From Salipiger bermudensis (lineage in GTDB: Bacteria > Pseudomonadota > Alphaproteobacteria > Rhodobacterales > Rhodobacteraceae): a stretch of DNA of 64,000 nucleotides. Position numbers and translations under genes: made by a program. Shown piece by piece: positions 38,866 through 47,841 of this stretch (positions are counted from its first letter, which is position 1; the number at the start of each line of letters is the position of its first letter). Below the pieces are notes generated by a model. That model was given only the letters and a program-made list of their open reading frames with translations. It made no database searches and was not told where the DNA came from. The stretch spans positions 434,001 through 498,000 of the forward strand of contig NZ_JAHVIA010000002.1 in the NCBI RefSeq assembly GCF_019801965.1, written 5' to 3'.

Positions 38866-39315
38866 ATGGGACTGACCGTCTATCTTTCCGGAGAGATCCA
38901 CACCGACTGGCGCGAGCAGATCATCGAGGGCGCGCAGGGGCTCGACGTGACCTTCGCTGCGCCGGTGACCGATCACGCTGCCAGCGACGATTGCGGGGTG
39001 GCAATCCTCGGCGCCGAGGACAGCAAGTTCTGGCACGACCGCAAGGGCGCGCAGGTCAACGCGATCCGTACCCGCAAGGGCATCGCCGATGCCGACGTGG
39101 TCGTGGTGCGCTTCGGCGACAAGTATAAGCAGTGGAACGCCGCCTTCGACGCGGGCTACGCCGCCGCGCTCGGCAAGTCGCTGATCATCCTGCAGCCGGC
39201 GGAGCATGACCATGCCCTCAAGGAGGTCGACGCCGCCGCCCTCGCGGTCGCGCGGCAGCCGCGGGAAGTGGTCGAGATCCTGCGCTACGTCCTGACCGGC
39301 ACCCTCCCGGCCTGA
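38866..39315 (+). CDS. YtoQ family protein
   Basis: A 149-aa protein with the YtoQ pattern: [17 protein letters not shown] at the start and [20 protein letters not shown] in the middle. The fold resembles nucleoside 2-deoxyribosyltransferases, but its function is not known. AAGGGGA precedes the ATG. A hairpin and a dispersed repeat follow directly. Confidence 0.88.
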   Translation: MGLTVYLSGEIHTDWREQIIEGAQGLDVTFAAPVTDHAASDDCGVAILGAEDSKFWHDRKGAQVNAIRTRKGIADADVVVVRFGDKYKQWNAAFDAGYAAALGKSLIILQPAEHDHALKEVDAAALAVARQPREVVEILRYVLTGTLPA

Positions 39316-39321
39316 TGCCGC

Positions 39322-39401
39322 AGACAGGGGCACCCCCCCCCGGCCCGCCGGGCAAACGCGCCCCTGTCTTCTCTACGCTCGGAAATACTCCCGCCGGAGG
39401 C
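39322..39401 (-). repeat. Dispersed short repeat, copy 3, with hairpin
   Basis: AGACAGGGGC (39322-39331) pairs perfectly with GCCCCTGTCT (39360-39369) across a C-rich loop, followed by the repeat in minus orientation (GCCTCCGGCGGGAGTATTTC when read on minus). It begins 7 bases after the ytoQ stop, so the hairpin could end its transcript. Confidence 0.6.
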
Positions 39402-39554
39402 CGGCAAACCCGTGCCGAATGTGCACCGTGCGAACCGTGGCGCGCCCTTGCCGCTTTCCGCGCCGGTCCAGCCGTGGCAGGATCGCGCGAAGGTTGTGCC
39501 GCGCCGCGGCGGAGCCGGGTATCGTCAGTGTCAGTCATCACAAGGAACGTGACC

Positions 39555-39977
39555 GTGATCAACGAATTCAAGGATTTCATCGCCAAGGGCAATGTCATGG
39601 ACATGGCGGTGGGGATCATCATCGGGGCCGCCTTCACCGCCATCGTGCAGTCGCTGGTGGGCGACATCCTCAACCCGATCATCGCGCTGTTCACCGGGGG
39701 GATCGATTTCTCGGGCTGGTTCTACGCGCTCGACGGAAACGAGTATGCCTCGCTCGACGCCGCGACCGAGGCCGGCGCGCCGGTCTTCGCGGTGGGCAAG
39801 TTCATCATGGCGGTGATCAACTTCTTCATCATCGCCTTCGTGGTCTTCATGCTGGTGAAGATGGTCAACCGGGTGAAGGCCGCCGCCGAGAAACCCGACG
39901 AGGTCGCGCCCGAGGTCAAGACCGGCCCCTCCGAGCTCGATATCCTGATAGAGATCCGCGACGCGCTGAGAAAGTGA
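39555..39977 (+). CDS. mscL: Large-conductance mechanosensitive channel
   Basis: A 140-aa channel that opens on osmotic downshock. The N-terminal helix is [20 protein letters not shown], then the pore helix and the loop with [12 protein letters not shown]. The second helix is [21 protein letters not shown], and the C-terminal bundle ends in [11 protein letters not shown]-like sequence. Start is GTG at 39555, 7 bases after AAGGAA; the frame is open back to the ytoQ stop. Confidence 0.95.
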   Translation: MINEFKDFIAKGNVMDMAVGIIIGAAFTAIVQSLVGDILNPIIALFTGGIDFSGWFYALDGNEYASLDAATEAGAPVFAVGKFIMAVINFFIIAFVVFMLVKMVNRVKAAAEKPDEVAPEVKTGPSELDILIEIRDALRK

Positions 39978-40099
39978 GCGTCCGGGGCGCCTGCGGGCGC
40001 CCGCCAGCCTTTCCGCCCGCGCAGCCCGGCTTCCCGCCTCGCCCGGTTGCGCGGCGCGGGTCGCTTCGCTAACAGACCCGGACCAGCGAAGAGGGTGCC

Positions 40100-40987
40100 A
40101 TGAACCGAGCCATCAAAATCGCCTGCGGCAGCGTTGCCGTGGGCCTCGTGGTCCTTGCGATCAAGACCCTGTCCTGGTGGCTCACCGGATCCGTCGCCCT
40201 GCTGTCGGACGCGCTCGAGAGCATCGTCAACGTGGCGACGGCACTGGCGGCGCTGGTGGCGCTGCGCATCGCGGCGCAGCCCGCTGATGCGGATCACCCG
40301 TTCGGGCATCACAAGGCCGAGTATTTCAGCGCCGTGCTCGAGGGGGTGCTGATCATCGTCGCGGCGATCCTGATCCTGCGCGAGGCGTGGAGCGCCTGGC
40401 AGGCGCCGCGGCTGATCGAGGAGCCGTGGCTCGGGCTCGGCATCAACCTCGTGGCCAGTGCGATCAACGCGGTCTGGTCCTTCGTGCTGATCCGGGCCGG
40501 GCGAAACCTCTTCTCGCCGGCGCTCGAGGCCGATGGCAAGCACCTGCTGACGGATGTCTTCACCTCCGCCGGTGTCACCGTCGGCATCGTTGCCGCGGTG
40601 CTGACCGGCTGGAGCTGGCTCGACCCGGCGCTGGCGGCGCTGGTAGCGGTGAATATCCTCTGGGCCGGTTGGCAGGTGATGCGCCATTCCGTCGGCGGGC
40701 TGATGGACGCGGCGGCGCCGGAAGGCGAGCTCGAGCAGATGCGGGCGTTGATCTCGGCCAATGCCGAGGGCGCGGTCGAGGCGCATGACCTGCGCTCGCG
40801 CCGCGCCGGAAGCGCGCTCTTCGTCGAGTTCCACCTCGTGGTTCCCGGCGAGATGACGGTGGACTCGGCGCATGACATCTGCGACCGCATCGAGCACGCG
40901 TTGCATGCGAGCTTCGAGGGCAGCCGGGTGACGATCCATGTCGAGCCCGAGCACAAGGCCAAGCACAGCGGCATCGTGGTGCTCTGA
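40100..40987 (+). CDS. Cation diffusion facilitator (CDF) metal transporter
   Basis: A 295-aa inner-membrane divalent-cation exporter (FieF-like). It has about six helices; metal-site residues are in VALLSDALESIVNVATAL, PADADHPFGHHKAEYFSAV and LEADGKHLLTDVFTSAGV. The C-terminal cytoplasmic ferredoxin-like domain is present (VEFHLVVPGEMTVDSAHDIC). Iron, zinc or manganese are possible substrates. Confidence 0.92.
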   Translation: MNRAIKIACGSVAVGLVVLAIKTLSWWLTGSVALLSDALESIVNVATALAALVALRIAAQPADADHPFGHHKAEYFSAVLEGVLIIVAAILILREAWSAWQAPRLIEEPWLGLGINLVASAINAVWSFVLIRAGRNLFSPALEADGKHLLTDVFTSAGVTVGIVAAVLTGWSWLDPALAALVAVNILWAGWQVMRHSVGGLMDAAAPEGELEQMRALISANAEGAVEAHDLRSRRAGSALFVEFHLVVPGEMTVDSAHDICDRIEHALHASFEGSRVTIHVEPEHKAKHSGIVVL

Positions 40988-41227
40988 TAAAGCTGTATCA
41001 GCGTTTGTGCAGGTCGGATCGACGGCGCAAGGGGCCAGCACGCGCCCGGCGCGGACTCAAGGCGAAGCCGCCGCGCCGTCGCCGGCCCCCCGGCTCGCGA
41101 TTTGTTTCTGCTGGGAGTTCCGTTGTCGGGTCCTTCGGACTTGGTTGAGATGAAACAAGAGGTTCCACGGGCACATCGCGCCCCCCGCTGAGGGGCGATG
41201 ACGCATCGACAACCGGCGCACCGCAGA

Positions 41228-41248
41228 CCGGCGCCCGTCAGGCGCCGG
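41228..41248 (-). terminator. Hairpin after ald
   Basis: A perfect 8-bp stem (CCGGCGCC / GGCGCCGG) with a 5-base loop, 12 bases past the ald stop. It has no T-run. Another imperfect stem lies near 41182-41209. The rest of the 273-base gap between the CDF gene and ald holds no gene I can support. Confidence 0.5.
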
Positions 41249-41260
41249 CCGGATCCATTC

Positions 41261-42373
41261 TCAGAGAACGCTCTCCGGCGCCACAAATGCGCGCCCCAGC
41301 GCCTCGCCCACCGGTGCATTGGTGAGCTGGCCCGCGTGTACGTTCAGCCCGGCGAGCAGGTGGCGGTCGTCGGCGCAGGCCTGTTTCCAGCCCTTGTCCG
41401 CCAGCGCCAGCACGAAGGGCAGGGTGGCGTTGCCAAGGGCAATCGTCGAGGTGCGCGGAACCGCGCCGGGCATGTTGGCGACGCAGTAATGCTGGATGCC
41501 GTCGACCTCGTAGACCGGATCGTCATGGGTGGTGGCCCGCGAGGTCTCGAAGCAGCCACCCTGGTCGATGGCCACGTCGACCAGAACCGCGCCATGTTTC
41601 ATCAGCCCCAGCATCTCGCGGCTGACCAGCTTCGGCGCGGCAGCACCGGGGATCAGTACCGCGCCGATCACCATGTCGGCCTCGGGCAGCAGCTCGACCA
41701 GCGCGCCCTCGGTGGAGTAGCGGTTGCGGAAGGTGGTACCGAACACGTCGTCGAGATAGCGCAGCCGCGACAGCGAGCGGTCGAGCACGGTGACGTTGGC
41801 GCCCATCCCGGCGGCGATGCGCGCCGCGTGGGTGCCGACATTGCCGCCGCCCACGACCACCACGTTGGCCGGGCCGACACCGGGCACGCCGCCCATCAGC
41901 ACGCCGCGCCCGCCATTGGCCTTCTGCAGCGACCACGCGCCCATCTGCGGCGCCAACCGCCCTGCGACCTCCGACATCGGCGCCAGCAGCGGCAGGCCGC
42001 CGCGGTCATCGGTGACGGTCTCGTAGGCGATGCAGGTGGCCCCCGAGGCCAGCAGGTCGTCGGTCTGGGCGGGGTCGGGCGCGAGATGCAGATAGGTGAA
42101 GAGCAGCTGCCCCTCGCGCAGCATGGCGCGCTCGGCGGGCTGCGGCTCCTTGACCTTTACGATCATCTCGGCGCCGGCAAAGACTTCCCTCGCGCTGCCC
42201 GCGATGCTGGCGCCGGCGGCGGTGTAGTCGGCATCCTCGAAGCCCGCGCCGAGCCCGGCGCCGCTCTGGATCAGCACCTCGTGGCCATGCGCGACCGCCT
42301 CGCGGGCGGCGTTGGGCGTCAGGCCGACGCGGTATTCCTGCGCTTTGACCTCTGTGGGGCATCCGAGTTTCAT
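41261..42373 (-). CDS. ald: Alanine dehydrogenase
   Basis: Interconverts L-alanine and pyruvate with ammonia and NAD. The protein is 370 aa. It starts [20 protein letters not shown] and has KVKEPQPAE, the NAD loop [32 protein letters not shown] and [14 protein letters not shown]. The ATG at 42373 lies well inside a longer open frame, but the family N-terminus fixes it. An Lrp-type regulator is divergent, which commonly controls ald. Confidence 0.96.
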   Translation of the reverse strand: MKLGCPTEVKAQEYRVGLTPNAAREAVAHGHEVLIQSGAGLGAGFEDADYTAAGASIAGSAREVFAGAEMIVKVKEPQPAERAMLREGQLLFTYLHLAPDPAQTDDLLASGATCIAYETVTDDRGGLPLLAPMSEVAGRLAPQMGAWSLQKANGGRGVLMGGVPGVGPANVVVVGGGNVGTHAARIAAGMGANVTVLDRSLSRLRYLDDVFGTTFRNRYSTEGALVELLPEADMVIGAVLIPGAAAPKLVSREMLGLMKHGAVLVDVAIDQGGCFETSRATTHDDPVYEVDGIQHYCVANMPGAVPRTSTIALGNATLPFVLALADKGWKQACADDRHLLAGLNVHAGQLTNAPVGEALGRAFVAPESVL

Positions 42374-42508
42374 GGCTGAGTCCTCCCTAAGCTCTCTGCC
42401 TGAATCGTGACAGCGGTGGCTTGCAATTTCCCGCCGGATTTGATGCGTTGCGCCCGGGGTTCTTCGCAGAACCTTCGACAAATTGCGCCTTTCCTGAAAG
42501 AACCTGCC

Positions 42509-42967
42509 ATGGACCTCGACGAAACCGACCGCCGCATCCTGCGTGTTCTGCAAAAACAGGGGCGGATGTCGAATGCCGAGCTCTCGGAGCTGGTGCATCT
42601 CTCCGCCTCGGCCTGCCACCGCCGGGTGCAGCGGCTCGAGAGCGACGGTATCATCCGCGGCTACGTGGCGCTGCTCGACGCGCGCAAGATGGGAATGCCC
42701 ACCACGGTCTTTGTCGAGATCACCCTGAGCGCGCAGGCCGACGAGGTGCTCGAGGCCTTCGAAAAGGCGGTGGCTCGGATCCCGGACGTGCTCGAATGCC
42801 ACCTGATGGCGGGCAGCGCCGATTACATCCTCAAGGTCGTCGCCGAGGACACCGAGGATTTCGCCCGCATCCACCGCCAGCACCTGACCCGGCTTCCGGG
42901 CGTGGCGCAGATGCAGTCGAGCTTCGCGTTGCGCACCGTCTTCAAGACCACCGCCCTGCCGGTCTGA
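42509..42967 (+). CDS. Lrp/AsnC family regulator, probably of ald
   Basis: A 152-aa regulator. The N-terminal helix-turn-helix runs from MDLDETDRRILRVLQKQG to SASACHRRVQRLESDGII. The C-terminal RAM ligand domain has VLECHLMAGSADYILKVVAED. It is divergent from ald with a 135-base spacer, so control of alanine catabolism in response to alanine is likely. Confidence 0.92.
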   Translation: MDLDETDRRILRVLQKQGRMSNAELSELVHLSASACHRRVQRLESDGIIRGYVALLDARKMGMPTTVFVEITLSAQADEVLEAFEKAVARIPDVLECHLMAGSADYILKVVAEDTEDFARIHRQHLTRLPGVAQMQSSFALRTVFKTTALPV

Positions 42968-43021
42968 CCCACCCCGGTTGCGCGAACATGCCGCGGCGTC
43001 CGCATGGGCAGTTGCGCGTGC

Positions 43022-43058
43022 TTCAATTGTCTGACATATCAAATGTCAGACAATTGAA
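43022..43058. promoter_or_regulatory. Perfect 16-bp-arm inverted repeat upstream of the GMC oxidoreductase
   Basis: TTCAATTGTCTGACAT, spacer ATCAA, then its exact reverse complement. It ends 31 bases before the GMC start. It is A+T rich in a G+C-rich region and is not followed by a T-run, so an operator is more likely than a terminator. Each half contains TTGTCTGACAT, close to GntR/FadR-type operators (TNGTNNNACNA). No GntR gene is adjacent. Confidence 0.7.
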
Positions 43059-43089
43059 ATGGGCGCCCCGCGCGCCGGGGGAGGGCAGC

Positions 43090-44670
43090 ATGTCTTGGGA
43101 TCACGTCATCATCGGAGCGGGCAGCGCGGGCTGCGTCCTGGCCAAGCGGCTGGCCGAGGCCGGGCGCCGGGTGCTGCTGCTCGAGGCGGGCGGGCGCGAC
43201 ACCTATCACTGGATCCACATCCCGATGGGCTACCTCTACTGCATCGACAACCCGCGCACCGACTGGTGCTACCGAACCGCCCCCGATCCCGGGCTCAACG
43301 GGCGCGCGCTGCTCTATCCGCGCGGCAAGGTGCTGGGCGGCTGCTCGTCGATCAACGGTATGCTCTACCTGCGCGGACAGGCGGCGGATTACGACGGCTG
43401 GCGCCAGATGGGCCTCGCGGGCTGGGGCTGGGACGACGTGCTGCCCTATTTCAAGAAGAGCGAGGATTTCGTCGAGGGCGAAAGCGAGATGCACGGCTCG
43501 GGCGGCGAATGGCGCGTCGAGAACCAGCGCCTGCACTGGCCGGTGCTCGACGACTGGATGGAGGCCGCGCACGAGGCCGGTCTGCCCAAGGTCACCGATT
43601 TCAACACCGGCGACAACGAGGGAGTGGGCTATTTCCGCGTCAACCAGCGCAACGGCTGGCGGATGAACACCGCCAAGGCCTTCCTGCGCACCACCGACAG
43701 CGAAAATCTCAGGGTCGAGACCCATGCCCATGTCACCGGGCTGATCTTCGAGGGCAAGACGGTCGTGGGTGTCGCCTACGAGCAGAACGGCCAGCCGCGC
43801 GAGGCGCGCTGCGGCGGCGACGTGATCCTCTCCGCCGGCGCGGTGAACTCGCCGCAGCTGCTGCAGCTTTCGGGCATCGGCCCGGCCGAGGAGCTGCGCG
43901 CGCATGGCATCGAGGTGAAGCACGATGCGCCGGGGGTGGGTGGCAACCTGCAGGACCACCTGCAGCTGCGCTGCGCGTGGCGCCTGACCGGGGCCAAGAC
44001 GCTCAACCAGATGGCCAATTCGCTCATGGGCAAGATGGCGATCGGTCTGGAATACGTCGCCCGGCGCTCGGGCCCGATGTCGATGGCGCCCTCGCAGCTC
44101 GGCGCCTTTGCCAAGTCGCGCGAGGGGCTGGCCACGGCGGATGTGGAGTTCCACGTGCAACCCTTGTCGCTCGACGCCTTCGGGCAGCCGCTGCACAGTT
44201 ACCCGGCGATCACCGCCAGCGTCTGCAACCTGCGGCCGGAAAGCCGCGGCACCATCCGGCTGGCCTCGAACGACCCGAAGGACGCGCCGATCATCGCGCC
44301 GAACTACCTCTCGACCGAGGGTGACCGGCGCGTCGCGGTGGACAGCATCCGCCTGTCGCGCCGGATCATGACCCAGGGCGCGATGGCGAAATACGCCCCC
44401 GAGGAGGTCAAGCCCGGGGCTGACTACCAGACCGACGAGGAGGTGGCGAAGGCCGCAGGCGATGTCGGCACGACGATCTTCCATCCCGTGGGCACGGTCC
44501 GCATGGGGACGGACGACGCGGCGCCGCTCGACGCGGCGTGCCGGATGAAGGGGCTCGCGGGGCTGCGGGTGGTCGATGCCAGCGTGATGCCGACGATCAC
44601 CAGCGGCAACACCAACTCTCCGACCATCATGATCGCCGAGAAGGCGGCGGACATGATCCTGCGGGGGTGA
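43090..44670 (+). CDS. GMC family oxidoreductase (choline dehydrogenase-like)
   Basis: A 526-aa FAD-dependent alcohol dehydrogenase of the GMC family. FAD loop: IIGAGSAGCVLAKRLAEAG; GMC signature 1: GKVLGGCSSINGMLYLRG; signature 2: GAVNSPQLLQLSGIGP; catalytic His in IFHPVGTVRMGTD. Choline is possible, but no betaine genes are near, so an aliphatic or polyethylene-glycol-type alcohol is equally likely. The start ATG at 43090 follows GGGGAGGGCAGC. It sits behind the perfect inverted repeat. Confidence 0.9.
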   Translation: MSWDHVIIGAGSAGCVLAKRLAEAGRRVLLLEAGGRDTYHWIHIPMGYLYCIDNPRTDWCYRTAPDPGLNGRALLYPRGKVLGGCSSINGMLYLRGQAADYDGWRQMGLAGWGWDDVLPYFKKSEDFVEGESEMHGSGGEWRVENQRLHWPVLDDWMEAAHEAGLPKVTDFNTGDNEGVGYFRVNQRNGWRMNTAKAFLRTTDSENLRVETHAHVTGLIFEGKTVVGVAYEQNGQPREARCGGDVILSAGAVNSPQLLQLSGIGPAEELRAHGIEVKHDAPGVGGNLQDHLQLRCAWRLTGAKTLNQMANSLMGKMAIGLEYVARRSGPMSMAPSQLGAFAKSREGLATADVEFHVQPLSLDAFGQPLHSYPAITASVCNLRPESRGTIRLASNDPKDAPIIAPNYLSTEGDRRVAVDSIRLSRRIMTQGAMAKYAPEEVKPGADYQTDEEVAKAAGDVGTTIFHPVGTVRMGTDDAAPLDAACRMKGLAGLRVVDASVMPTITSGNTNSPTIMIAEKAADMILRG

Positions 44671-44716
44671 GCCATGCGTGCTTCTGCCCGGGGGAGCGCC
44701 TGTGGCGGGGTCGGAT

Positions 44717-44749
44717 GCCTCCGGCGGGAGTATTTTTGACGTAAAGAAG
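44717..44749 (+). repeat. Dispersed short repeat, copy 4
   Basis: GCCTCCGGCGGGAGTATTTT followed by TGACGTAAAGAAG. It matches copy 5 over the first 20 bases and at the AGAAG end; the middle varies. Confidence 0.65.
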
Positions 44750-44838
44750 GGCTGGGCGTGGTGCTGGGGCGGTTGGCCCGGGGTGTTGCGGCGTTGCTCG
44801 TGGGGAGCCCGGCGAGCGGCATGTGGTCGGGGAGGGGT

Positions 44839-44871
44839 GCCTCCGGCGGGAGTATTTTGGCCGTAGAGAAG
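44839..44871 (+). repeat. Dispersed short repeat, copy 5
   Basis: GCCTCCGGCGGGAGTATTTT followed by GGCCGTAGAGAAG. Same orientation as copy 4. Confidence 0.65.
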
Positions 44872-44992
44872 AGTGGAGAGCGGTGCTGCGGCGGTTGGGC
44901 GCTGCGTCTGGGAGGGGTGTTTGAAGGCTGCCCGACCAGGGTGCGCGTGGCGCCTGCGGCAGTCGTCTTCTCGACGGCGAGAGGGGCGGGGT

Positions 44993-45154
44993 TCAGTCCT
45001 GCTTTGGCTTGTCGTCGTACTGGCCTGAGAGGATGCGGGCGGCGTTGCCCTCGGGGTCGTCATATTGCTTGGTGCGCACGGTGATGACGAAGAACAGCAG
45101 GCCCATGCCGCCGAGGAAGAGCGAGATCGGGATCAGGTAGAGCAGGATGTTCAT
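44993..45154 (-). CDS. ccoS: cbb3-type oxidase assembly protein CcoS
   Basis: A 53-aa one-helix membrane protein: MNILLYLIPISLFLGGMGLL, then FFVITVRTKQYDDPEGNAAR, ending ILSGQYDDKPKQD. The QYDDPEGNAARIL block is the CcoS hallmark. It is needed for cofactor insertion into cbb3 oxidase. It ends the ccoGHIS operon, 34 bases after ccoI. Confidence 0.93.
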   Translation of the reverse strand: MNILLYLIPISLFLGGMGLLFFVITVRTKQYDDPEGNAARILSGQYDDKPKQD

Positions 45155-45188
45155 GGCGGGTCCTTGGCGTGGGGGCTTGGGGGATTGA

Positions 45189-47375
45189 TCAGCGCAGCCG
45201 CAGCGCGTTCAGCGAAACGGTGATCGAGGAGGCCGACATCGCCAGCGCGGCGATCAGCGGCGAGCACAGCCCGGCGATGGCCAGCGGCACCGCGATGACG
45301 TTGTACCAGCTGGCGATGGCGAAGTTCTCGCGGATCCGGCGCGTGGCCTTCGTCGAGACCGTGAGCGCGTCCGGCACCGGGGCGAGCGAATTGCCGAGCA
45401 GCACGATGTCGGAGGCGACGCGGGCGGCGTCGAGCGCCGAGGCGGGCGAGATCGACACATGCGCGCCGGCCAGCGCCGCGGTGTCGTTGAGCCCGTCGCC
45501 CACCATCAGCACCCGCGCGCCCTCGTCGGCGAGCGCCTTGACGCGGGCCGCCTTGTCCTGCGGCAGTGCCTCGGCGATCCATTGCGGGATGCCCAGCCGC
45601 AGCGCCAGCGCCTCGACGGCTGCGGTGCTGTCGCCCGACATCAGGATCACCCGCTTCCCGGCCTTGATCAGCGTGCGAACCGTTTCTTCGGCGCCGTGGC
45701 GCAAGCTGTCGGTGAAGGTGAAGACCTGCGCCGGCCCGTCGCCCACCGCGAGCCAACTGGCGGTGAGCTCCGAGCTGCCGCCGCCGACCCAGGCGGCGCG
45801 GCCGAGCCGCACCCGGCGGCCCTGCCAGAGCCCCTCGGTGCCATGACCGGGGATCTCGGTGATCCCGGTCACCGGCGCGGGAGTGAGGCCCTTCTCGCGC
45901 AGCTCCGAGGTCAGGGCGACCGAGAGCGGGTGGGCCGAGCCTTCCGCCAGCGCCAGCGCGATCTGCAGGTCGGCGCGGGTGAAAGCGTCGGTGTTGGTGA
46001 CCTCGGGGGCGCCGGCGGTCAGCGTGCCGGTCTTGTCGAACACCACCGTGTCGACCTCCGACAGCCGCTCCAGCGCTGTGGCGTCCTTGATCAGCAGGCC
46101 CTTCTTGAACAGTCGCCCCGAGGCGGCGGTGGTCACCGCGGGCACCGCGAGGCCGAGGGCGCAGGGACAGGTGATGATCAGCACCGCCGCGGCGATGTTG
46201 AGCGCGACGCGGAAATCCTGCGTGTAGAGGTACCAGCCCGCGAAGGCGATGGCGGATAGGATATGCACGCCCGGCGCGTAGAGCTTGGCGGCCTTGTCGG
46301 CCAGCGGCGTGTAGTTGGCGCGGCCCGACTCGGCCACCGCCACCAGATCCGCCATGCGGTGCAGCGAGGTCTCGCGGCCGACGGCGGTGGCGCGCACCAC
46401 CAGCGGGCCGGTCAGGTTGACCTCGCCGGCGCTGACCAGGGTGCCGGGGGCGGCATAGACCGGGACGGTCTCGCCGGTGAGCAGCGAGCGGTCGAGCTCG
46501 GACTGGCCCTCCGTGATTTCGCCATCGACCGGCATCCGCCCGCCCGGGCGCACGCGCAGCAGATCGCCGATGCGCAGGTCGGCGACCGAGACCTGCTCCT
46601 CGCCATCCTCCGTCAGCCGCCAGGCGCGCGGCACCTCGAGCGCCGCCAGTTCCTCGGCGGCGGAACGGGCGATGGAGCGGGTGCGGTGATCGAGATAGCG
46701 CCCGGTCAGAAGGAAGAAGGTCAGCGCGATGGCGGCGTCGAAATAGGCGTGCTCACCCGAAAGCGAGGTCTCCCAGAGCGAGGTCACCACCGCCAAGAGG
46801 ATCGCCAGCGAGATCGGCACATCCATGTTGAGCCGCCCGGCGCGCAGCGCGCTCCAGGCGTTGCGGAAGAAGATCTGCCCCGAGAAGGCGATGGTCGGCA
46901 GGGTGATCGCGGCCGACACCCAGTGGAACATGTCGCGCGTCGGCCCCTCGGCCCCGGACCAGACCGAGATCGACAGCAGCATGACGTTCATCATGGCAAA
47001 GCCCGCAACAGCCAGCCGCATCAGGAGGTCGCGCCCGGCCTTGTCGGTCTGGGTGGCGGACAGCGCGCCGGTGTCGAGCTCGTAGGCCTCGTAACCGGCG
47101 GCGGTGACCACCGGGATCAGGTCTTCGGCGGTGAGGCCGGCATCGGCCTCGACCGAGACCCGCTTCATGGTGAGGTTGACGCGGGCGCTGCGCACGCCCG
47201 GGGTTGCGGCGAGCGCATCTTCGACGCCGCGGATGCAGTTGGCGCAATGGATAGTGGGCAGCGACAGCACCACGTGGCTGTCATCGGGGAGCTGCGCCTC
47301 GGCCAGAGCCTCGGCGGCGGGTGCGGCGGAGCAGGCGGGGCAGGCCGAGACCTGCGGGCGCATCGCTGCGGTCAT
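45189..47375 (-). CDS. ccoI: Copper-transporting P-type ATPase for cbb3 assembly
   Basis: A 728-aa P1B ATPase. An N-terminal CPAC and a heavy-metal domain with HCANCIRGVEDAL bind copper. The intramembrane CPCALGLAVP, phosphorylation site DKTGTLT and hinge GDGLNDTAAL are intact. In a cco cluster it is CcoI, which supplies copper to the CcoN site. The ATG at 47375 was chosen 18 codons into the open frame; it lies 4 bases from ccoH. Confidence 0.94.
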   Translation of the reverse strand: MTAAMRPQVSACPACSAAPAAEALAEAQLPDDSHVVLSLPTIHCANCIRGVEDALAATPGVRSARVNLTMKRVSVEADAGLTAEDLIPVVTAAGYEAYELDTGALSATQTDKAGRDLLMRLAVAGFAMMNVMLLSISVWSGAEGPTRDMFHWVSAAITLPTIAFSGQIFFRNAWSALRAGRLNMDVPISLAILLAVVTSLWETSLSGEHAYFDAAIALTFFLLTGRYLDHRTRSIARSAAEELAALEVPRAWRLTEDGEEQVSVADLRIGDLLRVRPGGRMPVDGEITEGQSELDRSLLTGETVPVYAAPGTLVSAGEVNLTGPLVVRATAVGRETSLHRMADLVAVAESGRANYTPLADKAAKLYAPGVHILSAIAFAGWYLYTQDFRVALNIAAAVLIITCPCALGLAVPAVTTAASGRLFKKGLLIKDATALERLSEVDTVVFDKTGTLTAGAPEVTNTDAFTRADLQIALALAEGSAHPLSVALTSELREKGLTPAPVTGITEIPGHGTEGLWQGRRVRLGRAAWVGGGSSELTASWLAVGDGPAQVFTFTDSLRHGAEETVRTLIKAGKRVILMSGDSTAAVEALALRLGIPQWIAEALPQDKAARVKALADEGARVLMVGDGLNDTAALAGAHVSISPASALDAARVASDIVLLGNSLAPVPDALTVSTKATRRIRENFAIASWYNVIAVPLAIAGLCSPLIAALAMSASSITVSLNALRLR

Positions 47376-47379
47376 CGCG

Positions 47380-47841
47380 TCATTCCTTGACGTAGAGTTC
47401 CAGGCGCTGCTCGAAGAGGGTGCCGTCATGGGCCTCCGCGGTCAGCCAGATATTCCAGTTGCCCGGCGCCAGCGCATCCTCGACCACGTAGGCGCGGCCG
47501 TCGAAGCGGAACTCGGGCTCGCGGTCGTCACGCACGGTGGTGGTACGGCCGACCTTGGCCGAGAAGCGCGCCGGGCGTACCGGGTAGCCCTTGTCATCGG
47601 TGATGGCGAGGGCGAGCAGCCCGTCCTCGTGGGTGGTCTCGACCGTCCAGCCAAGCGCCTCCTGCGCCGCGCGGCGGTCATCGAAGGTCTGGCTGGCGAC
47701 GTAGGAGTTCTTCACCTGCAGGCCGGGGAAGGTGTTCACCGCGTTGAAGGCCAGCGCCAGGTTGACCGCGATGATCACCCCGAAGGCGCCGACGAAGATG
47801 GCCAGGACGTGCCAGCCGGTGAGTTTGAAGTCCTTGGTCAT
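47380..47841 (-). CDS. ccoH: cbb3 oxidase assembly protein CcoH (FixH)
   Basis: A 153-aa protein with one N-terminal membrane helix (FKLTGWHVLAIFVGAFGVIIAVNLALAF region) and a periplasmic beta domain of the FixH family (NSYVASQTFDDRRAAQEALG). Its start overlaps the ccoG stop by one base. It acts in cbb3 maturation. Confidence 0.92.
   Translation of the reverse strand: MTKDFKLTGWHVLAIFVGAFGVIIAVNLALAFNAVNTFPGLQVKNSYVASQTFDDRRAAQEALGWTVETTHEDGLLALAITDDKGYPVRPARFSAKVGRTTTVRDDREPEFRFDGRAYVVEDALAPGNWNIWLTAEAHDGTLFEQRLELYVKE

Larger units (their letters stand above)
44671..44992. other. Non-coding gap with two dispersed repeats
   Basis: A 322-base gap between the GMC gene and ccoS. Short open frames exist but have no ribosome site or protein-like composition. 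It contains two direct copies of the dispersed repeat, 122 bases apart, described next. Confidence 0.6.

Noticed and set aside
43039-45063. A 674-aa minus-strand open frame opposite the GMC gene
   Set aside because: Shadow of a GMC gene with all signature motifs; composition is not protein-like.
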